From assembly GCA_902776985.1 (NCBI GenBank), contig CACYSD010000009.1:10623-74622 (forward strand): a DNA stretch of 64,000 nucleotides. Direction: 5' to 3'. Origin of the DNA: UBA3839 sp902776985. Lineage in GTDB: Bacteria; Bacteroidota; Bacteroidia; Bacteroidales; Bacteroidaceae. The position numbers were made by a program, and so were the translations under genes. The notes beneath the pieces were generated by a model that ran no database searches, was not told the DNA's origin, and saw only the letters and a list, made by a program, of their open reading frames with translations. Positions 7,914 to 15,391 of this stretch are shown in pieces. Position 1 is the first letter of the stretch, and each line of letters starts with the position of its first letter.

Positions 7914-8525
7914 ATGATTCCACGAATAGCAATTATTGATAAGAATACACTTGAAGCCATGGGACTGATGTCGATAATATCCGACATCATCCCACGTGCT
8001 GATATCAGTGTGTTCACATCTGTTCAGGAATTGAAACAGGAGATAGACGAAGCACCATTCTTTCATTACTTTGTGTCGTCACAGATTCTGCTTGAGCATG
8101 CGTCCTTTTTCCTAAAGGAACCGAACAAGACCATTGTGCTCACAGCCCAACCTATGGCAAGCACTCAGTTTGCTAATTTCCACACGCTCAACCCTTCCCT
8201 TTTGGAACCAGACCTTGTGAAATCCCTACTCACACTCCATGACCATGGACATGCCAACCCACAAGGGCACGGTTATCATCATGGCAACTTGGAAGAGCAG
8301 GATGTGATGAAACCCAGTATACCTATCAGCAAACGTGAGGCGGAAGTCTTGGCGCTTGTTGTCAAAGGCTACATCAACAAGGAAATAGCAGACCATTTGT
8401 GTATTTCACTCCCCACAGTCATCTCGCATAGAAAAAATATCTGCGAAAAGCTGAACATGCGTTCTGTTTCCGCACTTACAATCTATGCTGTCACCCACGG
8501 GCTTGTAAATATTGACGACATCTAA
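7914..8525 (+). CDS. LuxR-type regulator with degenerate receiver and His-rich linker
   Basis: The start may be the GTG at 7911 or the ATG at 7914; the ATG is preferred (203 residues). The N-terminal 80 residues look like a response-regulator receiver (IAIIDKNTLEAMGL...), but the phospho-acceptor Asp is not evident: the strand reads HYFVSSQ. The acidic pocket is thus probably non-functional. A linker at about residues 109-124 contains six His in 15 residues (HDHGHANPQGHGYHH). The C-terminal 65 residues form a clear LuxR/GerE helix-turn-helix (SKREAEVLALVVKGYINKEI, then CISLPTVISHRKNICEKL). It sits directly behind recA and 15 bases before a LacI gene. It is likely a DNA-binding regulator that does not use phosphorylation; metal or haem sensing is only a hypothesis from the His cluster. 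Confidence 0.8.
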   Translation: MIPRIAIIDKNTLEAMGLMSIISDIIPRADISVFTSVQELKQEIDEAPFFHYFVSSQILLEHASFFLKEPNKTIVLTAQPMASTQFANFHTLNPSLLEPDLVKSLLTLHDHGHANPQGHGYHHGNLEEQDVMKPSIPISKREAEVLALVVKGYINKEIADHLCISLPTVISHRKNICEKLNMRSVSALTIYAVTHGLVNIDDI

Positions 8526-8540
8526 TTATTGATTTCTATC

Positions 8541-9608
8541 ATGGAAATTCAATCAAAAATACGAATAAAAGATATAGCTGAACGTGCAGGAGTATCAGTC
8601 GGAACCGTGGACAGAGTGATTCACGGACGCATGAACGTCTCCAAATCCAGCCTTGCAAAAGTTCAGAAGATACTTGACGAAATTAACTATGTCCCCAACC
8701 ACTATGCAAGTGCTCTTGCAACAAACAAGACATATTATTTCGCTGCGATTCTGCCTATGCATGAGGACGACAGCTATTGGGCACGAGTAGAGAAAGGACT
8801 TGTGGAAGGTCTGCGAAGATATAGCGACTTTAAGATATCCTTCAAGATTTTCCGCTATGACCCGTTCAACGACAGTTCGTTTGACACACAGGCTCAGCTG
8901 TTGGTTGACAGCAAACCTTTTGCGGTAATCATCGGTCCTATCTTCAACTTCAACATAATGTCCAAGTTTGTGGACAAACTAACGGAGAACAACATTCCTT
9001 ATGCACTAATTGACTCCACATGGGCTGATTTCCATCCAGTCACTTTCTACGGACAGGATTCCATTCGAAGCGGAGAATTTGCAGCCCGCATCATACTGAT
9101 GGCCGCTGCAGGAACAAAGAAAGTTGCCATATTCAAAATTCTTGGAGAAGGACGTGTAGCCAGCCGTCAGCAGCTTGACCGTGAGGGAGGTTTCCGTAAG
9201 TACATCAAGGAGCATAGTCCTAAGACTACCATTGTTGACTTGGATTTATATGTCTACGACAAGAAAGGGATGAAGGAACGTCTCACAGAGTTCTTCACAA
9301 ACAATCCAGACGTGCTCTATGGAGTGACATTCAACTCGTCGGTATACAAAATCGCTGATTTCCTCAAGGAAGAAATGCCTAAGCACAAGCATGTCACTCT
9401 TCTCGGTTATGATGCCATTCTTCCTAATGTGTCTTGCATAAAGGACGGAAGCGTGGATTTCCTTATTGCCCAGCACCCGCAGAAACAAGGTCTCAACTGC
9501 ATGCGTTCAATGGTTAATGCCTGTGTGCTGCGTATGAAGCAGAAAGTAGATCACTACGTATCCATTGAACTTCTTACCCGCGAGAACATCGATTTCTACA
9601 AAGACTAA
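8541..9608 (+). CDS. LacI-family transcriptional regulator
   Basis: The ATG at 8541 (355 residues) is chosen over an upstream TTG because the LacI headpiece begins just after it. The helix-turn-helix is IKDIAERAGVSVGTVDRVIH (about residues 9-28). The hinge PNHYASALA follows, then a periplasmic-binding-protein-like effector domain (about 65-345), probably sugar-binding. The usual LacI members in Bacteroidetes control sugar use. No sugar gene is adjacent, so the target is probably elsewhere. It follows the LuxR-type gene by 15 bases, and the pair ends in the terminator at 9639. Confidence 0.88.
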   Translation: MEIQSKIRIKDIAERAGVSVGTVDRVIHGRMNVSKSSLAKVQKILDEINYVPNHYASALATNKTYYFAAILPMHEDDSYWARVEKGLVEGLRRYSDFKISFKIFRYDPFNDSSFDTQAQLLVDSKPFAVIIGPIFNFNIMSKFVDKLTENNIPYALIDSTWADFHPVTFYGQDSIRSGEFAARIILMAAAGTKKVAIFKILGEGRVASRQQLDREGGFRKYIKEHSPKTTIVDLDLYVYDKKGMKERLTEFFTNNPDVLYGVTFNSSVYKIADFLKEEMPKHKHVTLLGYDAILPNVSCIKDGSVDFLIAQHPQKQGLNCMRSMVNACVLRMKQKVDHYVSIELLTRENIDFYKD

Positions 9609-9638
9609 CTCGCTTCCCTATTGAAACAAACAATAATA

Positions 9639-9672
9639 ATAGCCCTTCAAACCGAGAATTTGGAGGGCTATT
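9639..9672. terminator. Bidirectional terminator between convergent genes
   Basis: A 14-bp stem (aatagcccttcaaa with tttggagggctatt, one G-U pair) sits between the LacI gene and the convergent export lipoprotein gene. An A/T-rich flank follows on both strands. Confidence 0.7.
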
Positions 9673-9692
9673 AATATATTTAAATATGTGTA

Positions 9693-10502
9693 TTACTTCA
9701 AGATGTTGTAGAGCAATGAAGCGAGTGAAACCAAGATACTGGTTGCGCTGAACCACAAAGAAGTTTCACTACCGATTCCTGAGTTCTTTGCCTTAGTCTT
9801 GTTTGGAGTGACAATCACGATGTCGTTCTGCTGCAACTGATAGTATGGCGAAGCAATAACATTTGCATCATTGAGATTGAGAACTGCAATACTGCGTTCA
9901 CCGAATTCATTCTCACGAATCACTTTCACGCTGTCGCGACGTCCCCAGATTGTCATGTCACCAGCCTGAGCCAAAGCCTCGAAAATGTTCATCTTACCAT
10001 TAGTTGCAGTAAACATACCTGAACGGTTTACTTCACCAAGAACAGCCACCTTGTAGTTTGCCATATTTACGACAACCACAGTCTGTGCTGTGATGAAACG
10101 AGGGCAGATAAGGCTTTCGAGATAGCGTTCGAGTTCAGTCTTAGTCTTACCAACTACTGTTATTTCACCTACCAATGGAAAATTGATTTTACCGTCATTG
10201 GAAACAATATATTGCTGCAACTGACCTGAAGAACTTATTGAACCAAATGATGAATTTCTATCAATCTGAGTAGTAAGGTTAAAACGCTGAGCGGCTTTTT
10301 CGTCTTCTGGGCAGTTCACTGTAATGGTAAGAATGTCCTTAGGCATGATACGTGCATCATACAAAGTGTTGCGAGTAGCTGTAAGATCCACATCCATGCT
10401 ATTCTGGATATAAGGTACGTTCTTATATGAAGTACAACTATTGTTAAACACTACTGCACCGAAAAGAAGTGCGACTGCAAGTATTGAGGAAAATTTCTTC
10501 AT
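9693..10502 (-). CDS. Polysaccharide export outer-membrane lipoprotein (Wza/BexD-like)
   Basis: The 269-residue product has a lipoprotein signal with Cys23 (VVFNNSC). A polysaccharide-export domain follows (about residues 45-140, including MPKDILTITVNCPED and DGKINFPLVGEI). An SLBB-like domain comes next (about 150-235, VAVLGEVNRSGMF). The extreme C-terminus is a hydrophobic helix (about 247-268), as in Wza, where the C-terminal helices form the outer-membrane pore. No tyrosine kinase/Wzc or glycosyltransferase cluster is next to it, so it stands apart from a capsule locus here. A candidate -7 box lies at 10544-10551. Confidence 0.85.
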   Translation of the reverse strand: MKKFSSILAVALLFGAVVFNNSCTSYKNVPYIQNSMDVDLTATRNTLYDARIMPKDILTITVNCPEDEKAAQRFNLTTQIDRNSSFGSISSSGQLQQYIVSNDGKINFPLVGEITVVGKTKTELERYLESLICPRFITAQTVVVVNMANYKVAVLGEVNRSGMFTATNGKMNIFEALAQAGDMTIWGRRDSVKVIRENEFGERSIAVLNLNDANVIASPYYQLQQNDIVIVTPNKTKAKNSGIGSETSLWFSATSILVSLASLLYNILK

Positions 10503-10543
10503 GATTTTTCTAATTCAGTTTTTTCTTTATACTTAAACAGATG

Positions 10544-10551
10544 CAAAGTTA
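10544..10551 (-). promoter_or_regulatory. Candidate -7 box for the export lipoprotein gene
   Basis: The minus strand reads TAACTTTG, matching TAnnTTTG, 42 bases before the start codon. No -33 box was found at normal spacing. Confidence 0.4.
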
Positions 10552-10646
10552 ATACATATTATTTAAACAAGAAAATGGAAAACCAGAAAATATGCAAACA
10601 TGCACTATATTTCGGTTTCCCATTTAATGATTATCTGACAATCAGA

Positions 10647-12194
10647 TTACTCGTCGCCAAGATAAATAGCGAAACTGCGTGGATTGCCGGCAGGAGTCTT
10701 ACCCCACATCCAAAGAGTCTGTTCTGGTGAAGACTGTGCTGACTTGAATGCGCTCTCGAGGTCGCTTACAGTCTTGATGTTCTGATTGTTAACCTTGAGT
10801 ATGATGAAATTCTGTGGCACACCGGCCTGTTGCAGACGTCCATCGCCAAGCTTTGTGACCTGAACTCCATAGCTCAAATTGAGAGTTTTCTTCTGAGAAT
10901 CGGAGAGTTCTTTGAATTCAGCACCGAGTACATCCATTTTCTGCGAGGTCACAACCCTAGTTGTTCCACGAGAGTTACGGAATGTAATAGTTGCGGTCTT
11001 CTGCTTCTTGTCGCGGATAAATCCAACGATAGCCTTGTCACCAGGGCTGTACTTTGTAGTTGCCTCCTGAAGTTCGGACATCTTTGTGATTTTCTTTCCG
11101 TCCATAGAAATTATCACATCGCCTTCCTTCAAACCAGCCTCAGCTGCACCGCCGTCTTCCATAACTTCTGCCACATATACACCGTCGTTTGTACCGAAAT
11201 CAGCAACAAACTTCTCATCTTCGTGGCGCTTGCTTTCTATATAGTTATGCAAGTCGGTTCCGCTGATGCCAAGGAGTGCACGTTGAACTGTGCCGTAAGC
11301 TCGCAGGTCGCCAACAACCTTCTTCATTATACTTACAGGAATAGCAAAGCCATATCCGGTGAACGAACCAGTCTGACTATAAAGCATGGCATTGATGCCG
11401 ACAAGTTCTCCACGAGCGTTGACGAGTGCACCGCCTGAATTACCCTTGTTGATGGCTGCATCTGTCTGGATAAACGATTCTATTCCGTTCTGGCTACCGC
11501 CCACGTGACGCGCTTTGGCACTTACGATACCTGCAGTCACTGTTGAAGTGAGATTAAACGGATTACCTACAGCCAGCACCCATTCGCCAACCTTCAGAGC
11601 ATCACTGTCACCAATGGTGATAGCAGGAAGGTCTGTAGCATCAATCTTAAGGAGAGCCAAATCTGTGGTTGCGTCAAGACCAATAACACGTGCTGTGAAT
11701 TCTCGGTTGTCATTAAGAGTGATTGTAATTTCGTTTGCTTTCTCCACAACATGATTGTTGGTCACGATGTAGCCGTCGGCAGAAATGATTACACCGCTTC
11801 CTGCAGCCTCCTGTTTTGGGGTCTGAATCTGACGACGCTGTGAACCGCCACGGTTTCCACGACCGAAGAAATCACCGAAGAAATCCTCAAACGGATCATA
11901 GTATTCCACCTCACGGGTTTCACCACCCAGCGTTACCTTAATATATACCACTGCGTTGCATGCTTTCTCTGCAGCTTCTGTCAGATCCACCGGTTGAGGA
12001 GGAGTGACGTCGGCAAGAGCAGTCTTTGTCATAAAAGCCTCATTCTCCGGCTGGGTTTCTGTTACAGCAGCCAATTCCGACGGATTGTCATTGCTGCTTT
12101 TCATCACATACGAAGTTGCGAACGCACTAAATGCGCTTGACATCAGAATTGCAACAGCTACAAACTGATACATTTTCTTCTTTGCTACTTTCAT
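10647..12194 (-). CDS. Periplasmic HtrA/DegP-family serine protease
   Basis: The 515-residue product begins with a signal or anchor segment (VAVAILMSSAFSAFA). The trypsin-like domain carries the catalytic triad His148 (VTNNHVV), Asp178 (TTDLALLK) and Ser253 (GNSGGAL). Two PDZ domains follow, about residues 310-400 and 420-510. An Asp/Phe- and Gly/Arg-rich loop (DPFEDFFGDFFGRGNRGG) precedes the protease domain, as in other Bacteroidetes Do proteases. HtrA proteins refold or degrade damaged envelope proteins and are usually stress-induced. The gene appears monocistronic, with about 290 AT-rich bases between it and the next operon. Confidence 0.95.
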   Translation of the reverse strand: MKVAKKKMYQFVAVAILMSSAFSAFATSYVMKSSNDNPSELAAVTETQPENEAFMTKTALADVTPPQPVDLTEAAEKACNAVVYIKVTLGGETREVEYYDPFEDFFGDFFGRGNRGGSQRRQIQTPKQEAAGSGVIISADGYIVTNNHVVEKANEITITLNDNREFTARVIGLDATTDLALLKIDATDLPAITIGDSDALKVGEWVLAVGNPFNLTSTVTAGIVSAKARHVGGSQNGIESFIQTDAAINKGNSGGALVNARGELVGINAMLYSQTGSFTGYGFAIPVSIMKKVVGDLRAYGTVQRALLGISGTDLHNYIESKRHEDEKFVADFGTNDGVYVAEVMEDGGAAEAGLKEGDVIISMDGKKITKMSELQEATTKYSPGDKAIVGFIRDKKQKTATITFRNSRGTTRVVTSQKMDVLGAEFKELSDSQKKTLNLSYGVQVTKLGDGRLQQAGVPQNFIILKVNNQNIKTVSDLESAFKSAQSSPEQTLWMWGKTPAGNPRSFAIYLGDE

Positions 12195-12416
12195 CTTAAT
12201 AATAATTATTTGTTTTTAATACATTTCTATCTCTTTTAGTTAAAACAGAGAGCTATTTTAACTTTTCGATTGTAAAATTATACCAAAGTTTAATCACCAC
12301 AAAATAATTATTTCAACAACCCTACTCTATTTGCATTTGTTTAACAAAAAAACCAGGTGTTTTAACAGTGGTTATAATTTATACTTGTGATTTCATCAAG
12401 TAACTGGAATAAAAAA

Positions 12417-12460
12417 AAATCATCCGTCAGGTTCATAGGGCGAACCCGGCGGATGATTTT
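12417..12460 (-). terminator. Terminator of the methylmalonyl-CoA operon
   Basis: The hairpin aaaatcatccg...cggatgatttt has an inner ggttc/gaacc stem. On the minus strand it is followed by a run of nine T. It sits just after the Na+ pump subunit gene. Confidence 0.8.
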
Positions 12461-12482
12461 GATTTTGCAAATTAGTATGCTA

Positions 12483-13652
12483 CTATGAGAGGAATCCGAG
12501 GAGTACACCGGCTGCAACTGCAGAACCGATAACACCTGCTACATTTGGACCCATAGCATGCATGAGCAGGAAGTTGTGCGGATCAGCTTTGAGACCTTCC
12601 TGGTTGGAGATTCGTGCAGCCATAGGCACAGCACTTACTCCGGCATTACCAATCAGAGGATTGATCTTCTTACCCTGAGGCAGGAAAAGGTTCATGAACT
12701 TCACGAAGAGAACACCGCTCGCACTTGCAATCATGAATGCGCATGCACCAAGAACGAAGATGAGGATAGTGTCCATTGTGAGGAATTCACTTGCCTGAGT
12801 AGAGCAACCGACTGTGAGTCCGAGTAGCATCACAACGATGTCGTTGAGGGCTGCACCAGCTGTCTTTGCCAGACGAGTAGTCTTAGTGCTTTCCTTAAGC
12901 AGGTTACCGAAGAAGAGCATACCGAGCAGTGGAAGACCTGAAGGCACAATGAATGTAGTGATGAGGAGACCCACGATTGGGAAAATCATACGTTCTGTCT
13001 GGCTCACCTCACGGCTCTTCTGCATCTTGATAAGCTTCTCCTTCTTAGTAGTAAGAGCACGCATGATGAACGGCTGAATAACCGGTACAAGTGCCATGTA
13101 AGAGTATGCACACACCGCGATTGCACCCATGAGGTTTGGTGAAAGCTTGGATGACAAGAAGATGGCGGTTGGTCCGTCAGCACCACCGATAATTGCGATA
13201 CCAGCTGCCTGGTTGGGTTCGAATCCCATAGCAAGCGCAATGATATACGCACCGAAAATACCGAACTGTGCTGCAGCACCGATCAGCATGAGTTTCGGAT
13301 TAGCAATCAATGAGCTGAAGTCTGTCAATGCTCCGATACCGAGGAATACGAGAGGCGGATACCACCCTTGTCGCACTCCCTGATAGAATATATTGAGGAC
13401 GGAATTGTCCTCGTAGAGACCTATTTCAAGTCCTGCAGCCTTGAACGGGATATTTCCCAAAATGATACCAAGACCGATTGGGATGAGCAACAGCGGTTCG
13501 AAGTCTTTCTTGATGGCAAGCCAGATAAAGAAAGCACCGACGCAAATCATAATGATATTCGCCCACGCCACATTGGCAAAACCAGTGTAGGTGAGGAAGT
13601 CGGTAAACTTCTGACCGATGAAGTCCATTGTTGATATTGATTCTAAAAACAT
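12483..13652 (-). CDS. Na+-pumping carboxylate decarboxylase, beta subunit (OadB/MmdB/GcdB family)
   Basis: The 389-residue integral membrane protein has about ten hydrophobic segments. It shows the conserved family regions IIGGADGPTAIFLSSKL and GNAGVSAVPMAARISNQEG, which form the carboxybiotin/Na+ site. The ATG at 13628 (MDFIGQK) is a possible alternative start that would remove eight residues. In the Na+ pump complex this subunit decarboxylates carboxybiotin and exports Na+. With the linked mce, mmdA-type and biotin carrier genes, methylmalonyl-CoA is the most likely substrate. It is the last gene before the terminator at 12417. Confidence 0.95.
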   Translation of the reverse strand: MFLESISTMDFIGQKFTDFLTYTGFANVAWANIIMICVGAFFIWLAIKKDFEPLLLIPIGLGIILGNIPFKAAGLEIGLYEDNSVLNIFYQGVRQGWYPPLVFLGIGALTDFSSLIANPKLMLIGAAAQFGIFGAYIIALAMGFEPNQAAGIAIIGGADGPTAIFLSSKLSPNLMGAIAVCAYSYMALVPVIQPFIMRALTTKKEKLIKMQKSREVSQTERMIFPIVGLLITTFIVPSGLPLLGMLFFGNLLKESTKTTRLAKTAGAALNDIVVMLLGLTVGCSTQASEFLTMDTILIFVLGACAFMIASASGVLFVKFMNLFLPQGKKINPLIGNAGVSAVPMAARISNQEGLKADPHNFLLMHAMGPNVAGVIGSAVAAGVLLGFLS

Positions 13653-13654
13653 AA

Positions 13655-13699
13655 ATTAAGTTTTTAAGTTTTTAAGTTCTTAAGTTCTTAAGTTTTTGA
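13655..13699. repeat. Tandem TTAAG-rich spacer
   Basis: About five units of aagtttttaag or aagttcttaag are arranged in tandem between the pump beta and biotin carrier genes. Similar strings recur at 15140-15160 and 15211-15230 within the same operon. Confidence 0.6.
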
Positions 13700-13715
13700 G
13701 TTCGATCTCAATAAC

Positions 13716-14144
13716 TTATTCAATTGTTACCAAAACTGCACCTTCCATTACGGTGTCTTCCTTGGCTACGCGGATTTCTGCAATCTTTCCGTCACGCTCT
13801 GCGTCGATGTTGTTTTCCATCTTCATTGCTTCGAGCACGATGACGGTCTGACCCTTCTTCACAGCCTGACCTACAGTCACCTTAATGTCCTTTACTGTTC
13901 CTGGCAGTGGAGCCTTGACTGCTGTCACGCCCTGAGCCACAGTTTCCTGTGCTGCCTTCGGAGCTTCGATTGTCTTAACAGGTGCTGCAACTGCACGTAC
14001 CACTGGTTTTGGCTGAGCGATTGGCTTTTCCATTTCAACATCGAATTCGATGCCGTTTACCTCAACCTTTGCGATGTTTTCCTCAATGCCGTTGATTTTC
14101 ACATTGTAGTCTACACCCTTGATTTTATAATTGTATTCTTTCAT
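13716..14144 (-). CDS. Biotin carrier subunit of the methylmalonyl-CoA decarboxylase
   Basis: The 142-residue protein has an N-terminal domain of about 40 residues, an Ala/Pro-rich linker (about 41-75) and a C-terminal biotinyl domain. The motif EAMKMEN marks Lys108 as the biotinylation site. It carries CO2 from the carboxyltransferase subunit to the membrane beta subunit. It starts 17 bases after the OadG-like gene and lies upstream of the beta subunit gene, as expected for a decarboxylase operon. Confidence 0.95.
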   Translation of the reverse strand: MKEYNYKIKGVDYNVKINGIEENIAKVEVNGIEFDVEMEKPIAQPKPVVRAVAAPVKTIEAPKAAQETVAQGVTAVKAPLPGTVKDIKVTVGQAVKKGQTVIVLEAMKMENNIDAERDGKIAEIRVAKEDTVMEGAVLVTIE

Positions 14145-14161
14145 AATCTATTCTGCATTTA

Positions 14162-15139
14162 TTATTTATGATGTAACTCTGGAGTGTGGCGCAACAGATG
14201 CTCCTTGTTTTCCCAGTCGCTGTGATGGTGATTGATGGTGAGTACGCCGCTTTCCACATCGTGCATATTGCCCATGTACTCATGAAGTGCAAGACTGATT
14301 GCAGCTGCGTAGTTCTCCATTTCAATACCTTTGGTCTCAGTACCTTCCTTGGCAATGACAACGAGGCGTTCAGCACTCTCGTGAATCTTACGGATTGCCT
14401 TCACGCGGTTGAGCTTAGCCATACGGTTGATAATCCAGCCGAATGTGAAGAAGAATGCGAAGAGCAGGATAAGACAGCTGAAGACTATACCCATAGAGAG
14501 TATTGCCATTGCTATGCCATGAGGGTCTTTCTCCTTCCATTCACCGACTTTGTCAGAAACCTGACGTCCGTCGTTAGCATTGTTCGGAGTCACTTTGGTA
14601 TTTTCCTGCTGAACCCACACATATTCTTTCTTTGCTTCGTCGTAAACTCGAGCATAGCTGCAACCCGGCTGCAGATTTGCAGGCACGGTCACTGTATCGA
14701 GGAGAGTTACACCATTACCGTCGAAGAGGGCAATGAAGTTATCCTTGCCTGCTTCGAGGGTGAAGTTGAGATGCAGGCTGCTACGGTTGGTTTTTCCGTC
14801 GGCAAAGAAAGTCACAAACTGCTTTCCGGCAAGATTTGTGCGCACGTCGCCTTTCGGAATCAGCGACATGAGTGCGATACGGTCTGGTGCCGACAGACTT
14901 TCGTCAAGCGTAGCAAGGTTATTGGTGAGGAAGCAACTACGAATATCGTGTGTGGTGTACGACGTATTCATAATCTCTATCCAGCTACCAACTTCCCCGT
15001 ATTCGTCCTGATAACCTGCCAGTTCCGGTTCTGCAGGATTAGCGATATAGACTTCATTGATTTTGAAGTCGTGCGCTCCCTGTGCCATCGCTGCTGCATA
15101 GGAAATCAGACCTACGATAAATATTGATATTTTTTTCAT
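14162..15139 (-). CDS. OadG-like gamma subunit with extracytoplasmic lamin-tail-like domain
   Basis: The 325-residue protein begins with a signal peptide (residues 1-19). Residues about 24-155 (INEVYIANP, SWIEIMNTS, IRSCFLTNN, GKQFVTFFADG, FTLEAGKDNFIALFD) look like a lamin-tail Ig-type domain. One transmembrane helix follows (about 208-237), then a cytoplasmic tail with a basic helix and a His-rich end (NHHHSDW). Gamma subunits of Na+ decarboxylases are usually small single-helix proteins that hold the complex together, so the helix plus tail corresponds to OadG and the ectodomain is an addition. Operon position supports the role. The assignment of the ectodomain is from reading only. Confidence 0.75.
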   Translation of the reverse strand: MKKISIFIVGLISYAAAMAQGAHDFKINEVYIANPAEPELAGYQDEYGEVGSWIEIMNTSYTTHDIRSCFLTNNLATLDESLSAPDRIALMSLIPKGDVRTNLAGKQFVTFFADGKTNRSSLHLNFTLEAGKDNFIALFDGNGVTLLDTVTVPANLQPGCSYARVYDEAKKEYVWVQQENTKVTPNNANDGRQVSDKVGEWKEKDPHGIAMAILSMGIVFSCLILLFAFFFTFGWIINRMAKLNRVKAIRKIHESAERLVVIAKEGTETKGIEMENYAAAISLALHEYMGNMHDVESGVLTINHHHSDWENKEHLLRHTPELHHK

Positions 15140-15163
15140 TTAGTTCTTAAGATTTTGAGTTCA

Positions 15164-15186
15164 ATCATCGCGCTGAAGCGCTGGAT
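15164..15186. repeat. Dispersed 23-bp repeat, copy 1
   Basis: A 23-base string starting atcatcgcgctgaagcgctg occurs here and, identically, at 27637-27659. It contains the palindrome gcgct-ga-agcgc. Both copies lie just upstream of a gene inside a minus-strand operon and are followed by related AT-rich text (ggatt...aggattta). Confidence 0.8.
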
Positions 15187-15233
15187 CTGAAGGATTAAAA
15201 GGATTTATTTTTTAAGTTCTTGAGTTTTTAATT

Positions 15234-15251
15234 CTTCACTCTTAACTCTTC
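15234..15251. repeat. Dispersed 18-bp TTAACTCTTC repeat, copy 1
   Basis: The 18-base string cttcactcttaactcttc is identical to 50157-50174, which lies just upstream of the Gfo/Idh gene. Both lie in noncoding DNA. Confidence 0.7.
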
Positions 15252-15391
15252 ACTATTACATCACTTCGTTCTGTGATTCTTGCTTCGCAAGCGACTCTTT
15301 GAGTTATTTCAGAGGTATCGTCGATAACTTGTCACGACTCAGCATAGTCTGAACAAGTTCAGCTCTGCCTTCACTGCTCCAAGAATTCACT

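Noticed and set aside
10830..11438. 202-codon plus-strand frame inside the HtrA gene
   Set aside because: Antisense shadow; the HtrA triad and PDZ domains on the minus strand are complete.
14186..15127. 313-codon plus-strand frame opposite the OadG-like gene
   Set aside because: Codon mirror of a long minus-strand gene; Cys/His-rich text with no domain and no promoter.
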